A stretch of DNA of 64,000 bases from Phialocephala subalpina. Taxonomy: Eukaryota > Ascomycota > Leotiomycetes > Helotiales > Mollisiaceae. Shown piece by piece: positions 21,458 through 31,969 of this stretch. Location: assembly GCA_900073065.1 (NCBI GenBank), contig FJOG01000007.1, forward strand, positions 705,854 through 769,853. The letters run 5' to 3'. How positions within the stretch are numbered: the stretch's first letter is position 1; every line of letters begins with the position of its first letter. Made by a program: the position numbers and the translations under genes. Below the pieces are notes generated by a model. It saw only the letters and a program-made list of their open reading frames with translations, did not search any database and was not told the origin of the DNA.

Positions 21458-23243
21458 TTATTGATGGTGTTCCCTCTGCTCCGTTAGATCCCTCTCTGAG
21501 CCACTACCGAAGTCCTCCTCTTGTACTCTGCCAACTCTCGGACTCCCAGGATCAACCTGTATGCTGGGAAGCTGTGCGAGCCGCAGGCTCGGCAATTGAG
21601 GCAGACCGTCTACTCCACTTCTTCGACTACCTCTTGATGAATTCGAACTGCTTGTCCTGCTCTCACTGACCAATTGTCCAATATGTGCGGATCCCCTCCT
21701 CGATTCCCGTCGACTGCTCGCTGCTGATTGCCGTCTCGAATCCAGAGGACTTACTTCACCTGTGCTGTGGCGGTTGAATTGTGAAGTGGGTGGCGAAGTG
21801 GGTGGCGAAGTGGGAGGAAGTTCAGATTCGATCGAAGGATTGGCCTCGCCGCGTGCAAGTACAGGTGAGGAATAATCTGGAGGTGGTTCGAGAGGATTAG
21901 TTTGGATTTCGTCGTGTGGCGTATCGAGCGAGATGTTCTCGTATCCTGGCGGACTGTTCGGTGGAATATCATCGTGCTCGATCATTTCTGGACTGCTTCC
22001 TGCTCTTGTGCCTGCTGTTCCTGGTCGTTCCGATTGGTGACTTGGGCGGCCTACACTACTTGCTGCTCCGGAATTCGCTCGTGATCGGGTCATTCGTGGA
22101 GAAGGCAGGTCGTCGTTCATGGTGTCGAGGGATAGTACGGAGCTGGCGGATCTGTCGCGACGGTGGTAGTGTGATGAGGCTGCTATTGAGGCCGCATCGC
22201 CCAGTAGGCCTTGCCGTTCACTCTCTGTGCTGTTGGCTCGTAATCTGGTACCATCATGTCGAGCTACTCCTAACTCTGCGTATGATACTGAAGATACTGC
22301 TCGCTGTCGTTCCTTCTTGATTCTGTCATGTTCTGCCCGTAAATCTTCCACCGTCTGAGAAGCACTTGTACTGCTTGCTGCTCGAGCTCTGGCAGCAATT
22401 TCCCGTAACGCAACGTAGTCTCCTCGTTCCCGTGCTTCACGCCGTAACCGTCTTCGTTCTTCTCGCTCTTCGTTTTCTCGTCTTCGTGCAAGGCGTACTT
22501 GGTATAAGGCTTCCATTTCTTCTTCTCGTCGCATTTCCTCTTCATCCACAGTTTCCGGGAACTCGATTACGACATCAATTCCGCCACGATCGCCTTCCCT
22601 GCCTAGGACTTGTTCGTGGGCCATTGCATTCTGGTGATATGCTGGTAATGTCATAACGGATCGCACCGATGTATTCCTATCGACACCCGCCGCTGCAGTA
22701 TTCGCCTCAGCGGCAGCTACAGCTTCTCGAGTTGCCGCATCGAAGGAAGATGGTGGAACTGCTGATCTACCTGGTACTCGGAGACCAGTCGCTCGGCCGT
22801 TCGATATTGGTTCGAGAGATTCGTTCTGGTCTGGGAGGCGGTAATTCTTTGGATTCGGATTCCACTTCTCCCATAACTTCTTCAAAAAAGGTGTAGGTAC
22901 ATATTTTGGGTTCTTGTGTCGCACTCGGGTTCGTCGGAGGACCATATAAATCGCGATTGCTACGAGGAGTCCTACAATAGCTGCTACTACCGGCTGCGTA
23001 AGTTGTTAGCAACTGGTTGCCTGGTGGCGGGGAATTGCATACAATTATCACCGAAGTGTTGTTGCTTCCGCCCGAGGACGATGTACTCGTCGCTGAAGGT
23101 GTCGGCGTCGCGGATGGGGTCGCAGTAGAAGTCATGTTCCCCACAGAGATACTCGAAGCAGGACCTCCTGGTTGTGTCGAGTCTGGTCCATTTCCGTTCC
23201 CAGCCTGGCGAGCCAGCAATCCGACAGCGTTGAACAGATGCAT
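21458..23243 (-). CDS. Single-pass membrane protein with Ser/Thr-rich ectodomain and long disordered tail
   Basis: Two exons, 23243-23043 and 22993-21458, joined in phase 0 across a 49-bp intron (GTATGC donor, GCTAAC branch, CGCAG acceptor), giving 578 residues. A short N-terminal part is followed by a Ser/Thr/Pro-rich segment, one membrane helix (VVAAIVGLLVAIAIYMVL, about residues 69-86), a basic stop-transfer RRTRVRHK, a conserved-looking KYVPTPFLKKLWEKW, and about 480 tail residues rich in Ser, Arg and Glu. A strongly charged, probably helical region EEEMRREEEMEALYQVRLAR lies near residue 210. Two PPxY motifs (PPGY about 417, PPDY about 441) could recruit a Rsp5-type ubiquitin ligase. The architecture recalls fungal surface sensors or ligase adaptors, but I recognise no named family. 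Confidence 0.8.
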
Positions 23244-24278
23244 TATGGTGGATAAACGAGCGTGATCTCAATGAAGAGATGTATTATACGTTTGTAATGA
23301 TTTTGTCGTCGAATTGGCCGCCTCCTCGTTGACCATAGAATAGGCTGACGACCGGCGAATATTCCGACTGCTGACGCGCTGCTCTTTTAACTTTGCAGGA
23401 CTCGGTTGGTTGGTGGTGGCAGGGCGATTGGCGCTCAATGTCTCGTCAGCATTCGCATGATCGTCTTTGTCGGAGTCGCCACAGCGATGAAGATGAATGT
23501 GTGACGCGGGTGAGATGGGGAGAAAGGGAGATATGGTGATGGAGCTGACGAGAGACTTTGGGACTTGAGGTTCTTGTTGCTCTTCCAGAGCAGAAGTTGG
23601 CCATGGGCAACTGCAGCTTGGCACTCCTCTCTCCTATCGAAGAGGCCGGTAAGTGGCTCGTACGGGGGCCAATCAGGCTGAGTCCGCCCTAAGTCGAATG
23701 AGGTTGGTAGGCGGGGCAGGGAGACTGGTGATTGGGTGTGCGCCGGAAGCGACGCCTCGGATAAAAGATTCGAGGTATTTTAAGGAACAGGCGAGGGGGT
23801 GGCACGTTGGTGGCATGCACCACTCACTAATACAATTGTGGCTGGTATCATCAACAAGGCTTCCAATTACATCAATGAAGATCACCGTGGGACGGATATT
23901 GTCGCGACATTGGTTCCAATATGCACGTCAATTCGTTCATTTGTTTGATCTGTCAACCATGAGCATGATTCCTGCCGATCAGGGTGCTGTCTGAGAAGTT
24001 CAGATGAGGCTTCCTCTTCACCACCATCCCAACGACACATCACCTTGATGTTGTAATGCATAGGGCAGAGACTTCCGACGATGGATGTGTCAGATGGTCT
24101 TGTTCGAGAATTCCTCCCGGTACGTACCTGGCCTGAAGTGTTGAGGCTGAAGTGAGGCTGAGCGCAATCCTTAGGTCGTCCTCCCTCGAATATTACTTCG
24201 GAAGTCACCTTTTCCCTCTTTCCTTCTTGCATCGTAGCACTTCAACGAGGCTCGATATCGAGCAGATGAGCCACTCCG
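23244..24278. other. Intergenic stretch
   Basis: Upstream region of the membrane-protein gene. No further gene, RNA or repeat seen. Confidence 0.5.
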
Positions 24279-24455
24279 ATGCATCCTTTCGACGAATACG
24301 ACGCCTGGATTGAGGATTCGATGATCGCACTTGTATCAGGACGACGATTCACTCAGCTGGCGTTACTTGGCCAATTCAAACAGCCCAAAGCCTTCGAGCC
24401 CGCGATTCCACTGCTGCAGATTCATGAAGTGTCAGGAACAATCCGTACTAAGTAG
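24279..24455 (+). CDS. Short open frame of 58 codons, unrecognised
   Basis: An ATG-started frame with good codon third-position bias and a mixed, soluble-looking sequence (starts MHPFDEYDAWIEDSM). It may be a small gene, one exon of a longer gene, or chance. No family recognised and no splice partner found. Confidence 0.25.
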   Translation: MHPFDEYDAWIEDSMIALVSGRRFTQLALLGQFKQPKAFEPAIPLLQIHEVSGTIRTK

Positions 24456-24754
24456 AGAAGAGACTTAGAAGGCATGTAGAGAATCCTAGTACTACCAGGT
24501 GAAGACGGAACGAAGGCCGATGCATCTGCCAGTGCAGCGTGCGTCGTAATGATTATTTTCAATTGCGAATACTGTTCAGTTTTTGTGCTTCTAGTCTTCG
24601 CTTGCGAGTGTGAAGCCTTGTTTGATGTTTCTATGTACATTTTGCTTATTTCCTAAGGTACACTACAAATAATGGGCGAAGGCCAATCGCTCAGCTCAAG
24701 GACGCGTAGGGCATAACTCATGCTCGCTCCTTTTATGCTCAGGACCTTGTGTCA

Positions 24755-25995
24755 ACTGAAGCAGCAATCGCAAAGCTTGGCACACACAGACAAGTCGCAT
24801 TCAGGAAGTCGCGTCATCCGCACCTGCTTGGATGAGGGTGCCGAGATCAAGGAGGAAGGTGGGGGTGCAGAGCCAGACTCATTCTCTCCTCGTCCTCGAC
24901 TGTCTTTTTTCTTCCCTGCAAAACTGTTAGTTCTCGCACACACGCACCGTGAGAACACCACCAAACTCACCCGAACTCTAGAAATCTCATTCTTGGCCAT
25001 TGCGACGCCGTTTCCATCACTGATCAAAGTGATCTCACGTTGGTAAGCATTCGGATAGCTTTCCGGTAGGACTTCGATCTCACACCCAGCACAATCGCGA
25101 AGGTCTTCCAAAAATGCCCCATTATCACGCATCAGCTCCCCCAATATCTACCCTAGAGATGATCAATGCATCGTAAACCTTTGGATCGGTACCAATGGTT
25201 AGAGGTCGAATGTTCGCAAACGAGAACGTCGGCTTGTCGTCCCCAACCCAGATGTTCGTACCAACACCTGCAAGCCCTTGACCTGACTCAACGAGAGCCA
25301 TGCCGGACAGGAGACGCTGCTTGAAAGTGGCCTGCTCTAGGGTCATGCCATAACTTTCAGTTGGCACCAAGATGCATTTGTCGTTGATCTCGCCTCTCCA
25401 CGATTCCATGCTCCTGACTCCACGACAAAAGTGACCTCCTTCAGCCATCCGGCACCACCAAAACGAAAACCAATTGCCGAGAGTGCAGCATCGAATCCAT
25501 GCAAAGCCTGCATGGTTGTAACTCCGCCAACAACACCCCACGACTGGTTATTATGGTCGCAGCACTGCTCACCCATGCCGCTCATATGAATTGCGATTCT
25601 CTCGATGTCTCGCTAGGGTCGGTTACGAGGACCTGGAGCAGGGTTGTGACACAGGTGCCTTTATCAAAGAACAGAATATCGCAACCTCTGTTGAAGTACA
25701 TGCATCTCTCCGTTGGGAAGAATTTCCGACCACTGGTGATGGTATCGAATGTCTGGATTCTATACGCCAACTTGGCCTCAGAGCACGACTCTTGATTGAC
25801 GTGCAAGATTGATGGAAAGACCCGTGATCGAGGGGAAACACGATGCCTGTAATGATCACCCCTGCGGATGTTATCCTCATTGTGGGAAGGGCGCCATTCG
25901 ATCTCGATCAGGCGGAGTTGTCTCATGGCATGATGCCAGATCTACAATCGCAGTTCAGAGGGAAGTCTCAGGAAGGGGTGGAAGGTTTTAGAGGA
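24755..25995 (-). pseudogene. 2EXR-domain protein, copy 5 (broken)
   Basis: Minus-strand remains of the same family as the intact copy at 12142. The signature SKTFHPFLRLPSELRL at about 25990-25946 is followed by a stop TAG (25943-25945) where the family has K. The frame continues with IWHHAMRQLRLIEIEW, SILHVNQESCSEA and YFNRGCDILFFDKG. The frame then shifts near 25615 (to MSGMGEQCC), near 25420 (to INDKCILVPT) and near 25130 at GGGGG (to MRDNGAFLEDLRDCAGCEIEV). The C-terminal DNDP-like block reads TFSFANIRPLTIGTDPKVYD. With one nonsense and three shifts it is very unlikely to be functional. Confidence 0.8.
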
Positions 25996-26264
25996 CCACT
26001 GCCGACATCATATCAGCATTTTGATCTTCATAGTGAGCAGCGACGGCGAGTTCCTACCGGTGAGGGGCAACGGGGGCGACTCTCTGGGTACCACCCTTCG
26101 CAATTCTGCCCTTGCGTTGACGTCTAGCACCCCAGCCACCACGATTGCCGTGGGAACCAGATGCTGCTTGTCCGTCTGGCTGAGAACTCTCAATTGAAGA
26201 GATTGGATTATCGGTTCTACGATTAGGCCAGCCACACTACTTGTTCCAAGCGCCCGGCGGTCTC

Positions 26265-26630
26265 TTATACTAAGATATCGATGGTGTTGCCAGCGATAGC
26301 CATCGGTGCCATGGCTGTGGTGACTTCGTTCATAGTAGAAGCTGCGCTCGAAGACTTTAGATACATCAGCATGAGCAAGACCTTTCGTTGTCGCGTACCA
26401 GTAGCCGTACGCCACCAAGGACTAAATATCCCGAGAATAAGGAAAGGACGTACATTCAGACCAGCTTGCGCCGCGACCAGTGAGCTACTGTTCTCGGATA
26501 CGGGATCAGAATGAGTGATGTCGGTAGCCTGGAGTGTAGGTTGTCGCAACGCTGGAGCCTGTGCGGAAGATGTAGGAAAGGTGTCGATATCCGCTCCAGG
26601 ACCGCGACCTTGGTGGCTTCGAGAACCCAT
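26265..26630 (-). CDS. Unrecognised open frame, possible first exon upstream of 2EXR copy 5
   Basis: ATG 26630 opens a frame rich in Ser/Thr/Ala/Gly (starts MGSRSHQGRGPGADID). At 26453 a GTACGT donor follows a phase-0 codon, so the true exon may be 26630-26454. Copy 4 of the 2EXR family has a comparable low-complexity leader exon, and this could be that leader for copy 5. No domain recognised. Confidence 0.3.
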   Translation of the reverse strand: MGSRSHQGRGPGADIDTFPTSSAQAPALRQPTLQATDITHSDPVSENSSSLVAAQAGLNVRPFLILGIFSPWWRTATGTRQRKVLLMLMYLKSSSAASTMNEVTTAMAPMAIAGNTIDILV

Positions 26631-27399
26631 GATAGACGCGGAGGATGTTGATTGCGAAGTAACGAGGAAAGACAATGCGCAAAACAAAACGCAATGGGTC
26701 GCTTGCCAGTGCGATGCGGTTGAAGATGGAGTTAAGGGAGTCTCGAGACCGGAATGAAGGATTTTCTAAGTAGCAAGGCGGAAATCGGTGTTGTTACAGG
26801 GAAGAGTTGAAGTTGTAGCCTTGGTAGATTGAAGGAGATTATATGCTATACCAAGACCCGCTTTTCGCTAGTGCGGATCCGCGGCTTTGCTTTGAGACCT
26901 AATCTTTCATCCGATATTTTGGCAAGGCTACGAGCACGTGGAGGGGTGTTGGAGATTCTCCGATCCTTCTGTTGTCTCCAAAATTTCACGTTCATTCAAA
27001 GCATGAATGTTTATCACTCAGAGTAAGAAGAAGTAAATATGTTAGTTTTCTTTTTTCCCTTTTGCTCTATCGAAGAAGCAAGAGCTAACCTACACAATAC
27101 CAGGACACCGATATCTCACCGAGTGGCAAGGGGCGAGTTCATCTAGCTGCTATACACACGCTACCAGCTCCCAAGTCTCTTGTTCCGATGATTAAATATA
27201 GAAACGCAAGAGTGCCAAAGTGATCAGAGATGATACCAGTCAACGCAAAGCCCTACGAGCCTGTGAGCAGAAAGAAATTCGGTGACGGAGATTATTCCAT
27301 GTCAAGCATAAACTCTCGGAAGTTGGGATCATACTAGGGCTGGTTAGCATTTGCATGCTACTCTTTAGCTGAAGTTTAAACTTACCATCCAATTCCGCA
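26631..27399. other. Intergenic stretch, nothing recognised
   Basis: No coding frame, repeat or RNA gene that I can support. Confidence 0.5.
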
Positions 27400-28412
27400 T
27401 CATACTCATTGCATTTTGCACACCACTACTCTCCCCAAAGAAACCAATCTCTCGGAAATCATGATTGGCCTTTTCTGGTGTAACCCGAATCTGACAGCTA
27501 TTCACATCCAGCAGAACGTCAAGAAATCCTCCGGACTGGAGTTGGTTGATTTCCTACAGACAAACTGTGTACGCACTGTAGACTGTCCCTGCTGGAGCAC
27601 GCGGAGTGTGGCTGATGAATTGGAAATCGGGTTTGTTGTCGCCCAACCACTCGTTCCTTGTCTTCTTCCCCAATTGATTGAAAAGACCTTGGCCCATTCG
27701 AACCCTATGGACATCCTTCAGCATCTGGCATTGTAAATGATTCAACGCTTTAGTCAATCCAACAGAACTCCCATAATTTGCTGGACGATAAAAAGTCGTG
27801 TGATCACCTCTCGAGGTTTCATGGGGTAAGGTTAAGGCTCAGAGTGGACCACAGAGGGGACCTCTTTTAGCCCACGAAGACCTCCATCGAAGAACTCCCG
27901 TTGGTTTTACTGCAATCTTTAGCGCCCATGAAGAGCTGTCATGATTGAGATGGGTTGAATTTGCCAAGAACGTGCACCTTAAGGGTATATTAGGGGTACT
28001 TCAAGCCTGCAACAGTCGTCGACGCCTGGCTCTAGCATCACAGCTACTCTGGGAATCGACAGTCCACGGTGTTGGCTATGTTGAATGAGCCTTCTGATAG
28101 TATTCGCACAGGAGTTCAGTCCAAACAAGAGGATATCAAAGAGCGGATTGTAGTAGATTTCGTTGCTGCGGCTTGTCCAACTGCTGCTATCGAAGGATCG
28201 AAGCTCGTAGATGCATAGTGCCTCACCTCGAGATTCTTGGTTGACATGCAAGATAGCTGGTACCTTTCGGGAACGAGGGCAGCCCGGCAGACGCGGTGGG
28301 AGGTTGTGGTCGGTGACTCGTTCGATCTCGATGAAGCGCGAAACGTAGCAGGCCTTGTGCCAGATTTTGATTCAAAGCTCAATTGGAACCTTGCTGAGGT
28401 TAAATTGTTCCT
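27400..28412 (-). pseudogene. 2EXR-domain protein, copy 6 (broken)
   Basis: The signature reads EQFNLSKVPIEL, then a stop TGA (28372-28374) where the family has R, then IKIWHKACYVSRFIEIE and AILHVNQESRGEALCIYE, and IYYNPLFDILLFGLNSC. The frame ends at about 27979. Sequence of the C-terminal third reappears in another frame at about 27690-27560 as GQGLFNQLGKKTRNEW and NKPDFQFISHTP, the equivalent of the DIQFVSL block in copy 4. The middle is eroded or shortened. The stop CGA to TGA is a C-to-T change. Confidence 0.75.
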
Positions 28413-29995
28413 CTTGGGTGCTAATATGGTTAGCATATACATCATTTCTGAAGAGTAGCAGGCTTTGAAATGCCTTTTGATGTTTGTATCTCCTTGGTGG
28501 TTGGTAGCCAGATGTTGCTTTGTCTCGTTCTCATTTGCAGTGATATTGATAGCAGCTTGATCGACGCAGTTGAGAGCTGACTGGGTGTTTGAATGTTTAG
28601 TCGCAAGAGCGGTCGTGGGGCTTGTGCTACCTCTTCCTTCAGCTTACCATCTTGCTTGTCCCTGGCTCCTTGTACCTTTATTGCTTGAAAAGGTCAATGC
28701 TCATTGCAGACATGTTGGATGCGAATTCGATTGTGTGCTTCGTAACTGATAGCGCACGCGAGCTAGAAGGGGCTAAGATAGAGACCTACAATAAATTGCT
28801 GTCAGCTCTATGGGTTGGAGTTGACGTATCAAAACATCATAAGTATAACGTGCCACGAGATCCGCGCAGCTTTGGGGAATTACATAAAGACTGTTTCTCA
28901 TCGGCCGCGGCCTGAGTGGCGTCTCTAGCAGGTGTAGACATGCTTGTAGGAAGAGCTAGTGTTGAATGATGCTCTCTTGTGGAGTATTGGCCAACTTGTT
29001 GCTGCCAAGCGCACTGTCGTTGGGGAGCATTACGAAAGTGATATTGTTGTTGTCGCGGGTTTGCACAAGTTTTTGGGCACCTATTAAGTCCCAGAATAAC
29101 AGTATCCTCGAGGTTTTTTTTGGTTCTGCGCTTGCTCTAGCCCGGTTTAGACATGTCGAGACTCACCGCCGACATACGAACGTTGGCTATCTCGAAGGTG
29201 TTACTCACAAGCGCATTCGATACCACAACCGAAAGCCGCTTGTAATCTAATCATTCCCTAAGGCTTCTCTTTGATATTTGATGCTACTTACAATGAAATA
29301 CATGGCCTCCACTTGGAGGACATCCTATACTGAGAGTCTGGGAACGATGATGCTGTAGATGGTCATGTGACCGGGACATTATGCATCCTTTGCGTACACA
29401 TCTGGACTGCTTAGTACTCTAATATATAACACGGAGATTGTTTGTATGCTGAGAATTTTGTCCAACAATCTCTCTTATGGTAAGTCTGAGTTCATCAGCC
29501 ACGACTCTTGAGAACAACCGTTAACATACCACTCGATCACTAGATCAAACTCAGATCATGGGTCAAAGGCCCGTGTGGCATCAAAATGAATGACAAGATT
29601 GCAGGCAAGGAAAATACTTCGATTCTGTTTGCACCTGTACTCTCAAAGCAGATCACCACGACATGCAAACAAAGGCATCACTTCAGCTCTCGGGCTGCTC
29701 TCCCCTTTGTTGAAGTTTTTGTTCATATCTTATTATGTAAAGCTGCCCGCGGCAGATATCATTAATAGAGGACTCTCATGTATTAGTTCTCTAATGAAGA
29801 CATGGAAAGGATTTCGGCGGAGTGCTCCACTGCTCAAGCCCCTAAAAACCATTTGGTTACTTGAGCGGGAGATCGAATGTGTTCTCAATGTAAAGGATCA
29901 ATATTGGTGTTGTTAGGCCAAGTTGATACGCGGTGCATTGCTTGAGCTGCTAAGTTCAAGACATTGCCATGAGCATGGACATAGTTTGCGAATTT
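28413..29995. other. Intergenic stretch, nothing recognised
   Basis: About 1.6 kb with only short chance frames. Some of it may be eroded 2EXR-flanking sequence, but I could not align it. Confidence 0.4.
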
Positions 29996-31507
29996 TTAAT
30001 AGAGATTGATACTCCAGACACGCTCGGCCTCCTGCTTCGTATACTGCACTGGGAGTAAATCAGTGTAGCGAGCAGTGATATGGCGGCATAGTTGACAGAA
30101 TTGATCAGCTCGAGTATCGCAAGCGCACATGGTCCTTCGTGGAGCTAGGGGTGAATGATATTCCGCAAAAAGGGGGGTCCGATAAGACGTTACTCTGTGG
30201 AGGTTCCACGAATAATCTTTCCCACGAGCCGTCAAGGCCAGGATATCCCGGGAGACGTCAGATGTGGCTCTCTTAGTCGGGCCAGATATTCCAATCTCTG
30301 TCAATTCGATCTCAACGTCAAAGTCTCCTCTGAGCCGGCCTCTGGACTTGACTTCGATAAAGCAGTTGTGGTTGACGGCGAGAGCCTTCAGGAGACTCAG
30401 ATCAGTATTCAGTGCGATGTATTGGGTTCATTCAGTTCTGATCTGGTCAACTCGATAGTCCCAGCCTGCTGGAAAGTTGGAGTAGGGCTGATGAAGCTGC
30501 ATCCAGCTAATCTTGGGAAGTGTTTCTGACCAGCGATGTACTGTATTCTCGAGACGACTCAAAGGATTTCGGCATCTAATGCGTTCCTCCTCGATCTTTA
30601 AAGCATTGAAGGCCACATAGTCATAGGGATCAGGTAGGACGTCATGGTATTGCCGAGGAAAAGTCTTCCAGTCCACAGCTCCTCCTCCAGGTTGGCGAAA
30701 ACAATCGGACAATGCTAGCATCATAAGCTCGCGAAATCCTTTGCAGCCTGGGAAATGGAAGATTGTCTGGCCTTCGCTTGCTTGCACCGTACGATTCGAT
30801 TCGGAAGCAGGAGAGTCATCATCGAATTCTGCGGCATCGATTCCATACAAAATCTCGATAGCTTGAGCCTGTCACATCGTCCCCCCCCCCCCCCCCACTC
30901 AAATAAGACAAACTCGCAATGTTATTCATCGTACTGTATGCTCCAGTGGCAGTAATAGGGGTTGTACTTGACTGCGATGCGTTGAAAATCGATGTGGAGC
31001 GTGTGTGTATCCATGCAGAACTGTATCAGCGTTGTGTAGCAAGCGTTGAGCCAGAACAGGATTATGTCTATCTCGGGACTGTAAGATTACCAAAACTGTC
31101 TTGGACGTTGTGGAGAAGCGGCGCTGACCGGGTCGAGATTGTCGAGGCAAATCCAAACATAAACCTCCTTGAGGGCGTCTCGAAATGCTTGAGAGATTGC
31201 AGAAAGCGTCGGGAGTGCGGCGCGAATTCTTGCTGACTCGGTAGCGATTGTGGTGGTGGGACGGATTCGGCGCATGACTGGCGGTTACTCCTCCGCTGGC
31301 ACTAATTCGACCTGTAGTTCTGGCACATGGGGGATTGTGGTAAGTTAGAGGGTCTCGGTCATCGAACTGTCGCTCAATCTCAATGAAACGTCCTTGCTTC
31401 GAAGCAAGCTCGTCGGTCGAGATAAGTTCTTCGGAAATCATAACCTTAATTTCGGGAGGGAACAGGTTGAAGAATAGGAATTGGGTTCCGGCAGGGCTGC
31501 ACTCCAA
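29996..31507 (-). pseudogene. 2EXR-like protein, copy 7 (divergent, broken)
   Basis: The N-terminal signature is TQFLFFNLFPPEIKVMI, then RFIEIERQFDDRDPL. Continuations in shifted frames are LSAISQAFRDALKEVYVW, then PEIDIILFWLNACYTTLIQF, the DIxxFG-type block, which runs into a stop near 30923. After a 16-base poly-C tract (poly-G in coding sense) the protein resumes as IEILYGIDAAEF and runs to DQIRTE. There a TGA (30428-30430) interrupts an otherwise open frame that goes on to 29996 (TQYIALNTDLSLLKALAVNH). TGG to TGA would explain that stop. The C-terminal part is longer and different from the other copies, so this is a separate subgroup. Confidence 0.65.
30881..30896. repeat. Homopolymer of 16 C
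   Basis: Sixteen consecutive C inside 2EXR copy 7. The length may be unreliable in the assembly, and the reading frame across it cannot be trusted. Confidence 0.95.
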
Positions 31508-31634
31508 TCAGCAAGATATTGTGTGAGCAGATTTGATCTTGCGCTATCTTTAAGGCTTCAAGCTTGCGAAAAATCTGGGTCAACAAGTCTACCTGTATGC
31601 GCCTACGCATTAGCCTCGCTGCTATAAAAGTTTC

Positions 31635-31901
31635 TCATATTCCTCCTTCTCCGTGACATACTCTATCGTGCTCCTTCCAGTACGCAATCTCCGGCCGAGC
31701 TGCGATCGTCTCCATTCTGGACTTTCTAGCCCATTTTCCGAGGGGTATGTAGCGGACGATATCCTCGATATCCTCCGCTACTTGTTCAGAAGCAGACTGC
31801 GATGGATTGTGAGATATCTTAGGGGAAGATAGCGAGATTGGAGTGCTAAATGCGACATGGTCTTGGTTGTTAGCACCTGCTGGGCTCCAACTCTTCCTCA
31901 C
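31635..31901 (-). CDS. Unrecognised short open frame
   Basis: An 88-codon frame with a coding-like, charged C-terminal half (AEDIEDIVRYIPLGKWARKS). Just upstream an ATG at about 31968 begins MEAKDPGKRKGLEVDRR and reaches a GTAAGT donor at about 31907, but the GCTAAC...TTTAG acceptor that follows does not restore frame. It may be a broken two-exon gene. No family recognised. Confidence 0.25.
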   Translation of the reverse strand: MRKSWSPAGANNQDHVAFSTPISLSSPKISHNPSQSASEQVAEDIEDIVRYIPLGKWARKSRMETIAARPEIAYWKEHDRVCHGEGGI

Positions 31902-31969
31902 AACTTACTTAGCTCAAATCTCCGATCCACCTCGAGGCCTTTCCTCTTCCCAGGGTCCTTAGCTTCCAT

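Noticed and set aside
21902..22656. Plus-strand frames with Leu/Val-rich membrane-like sequence
   Set aside because: Antisense of the Ser/Arg/Glu-rich tail of the membrane protein; codon complement creates false hydrophobic runs.
28622..29250. Two plus-strand frames of about 95 codons
   Set aside because: No domain, no splice support and no coding-like composition.
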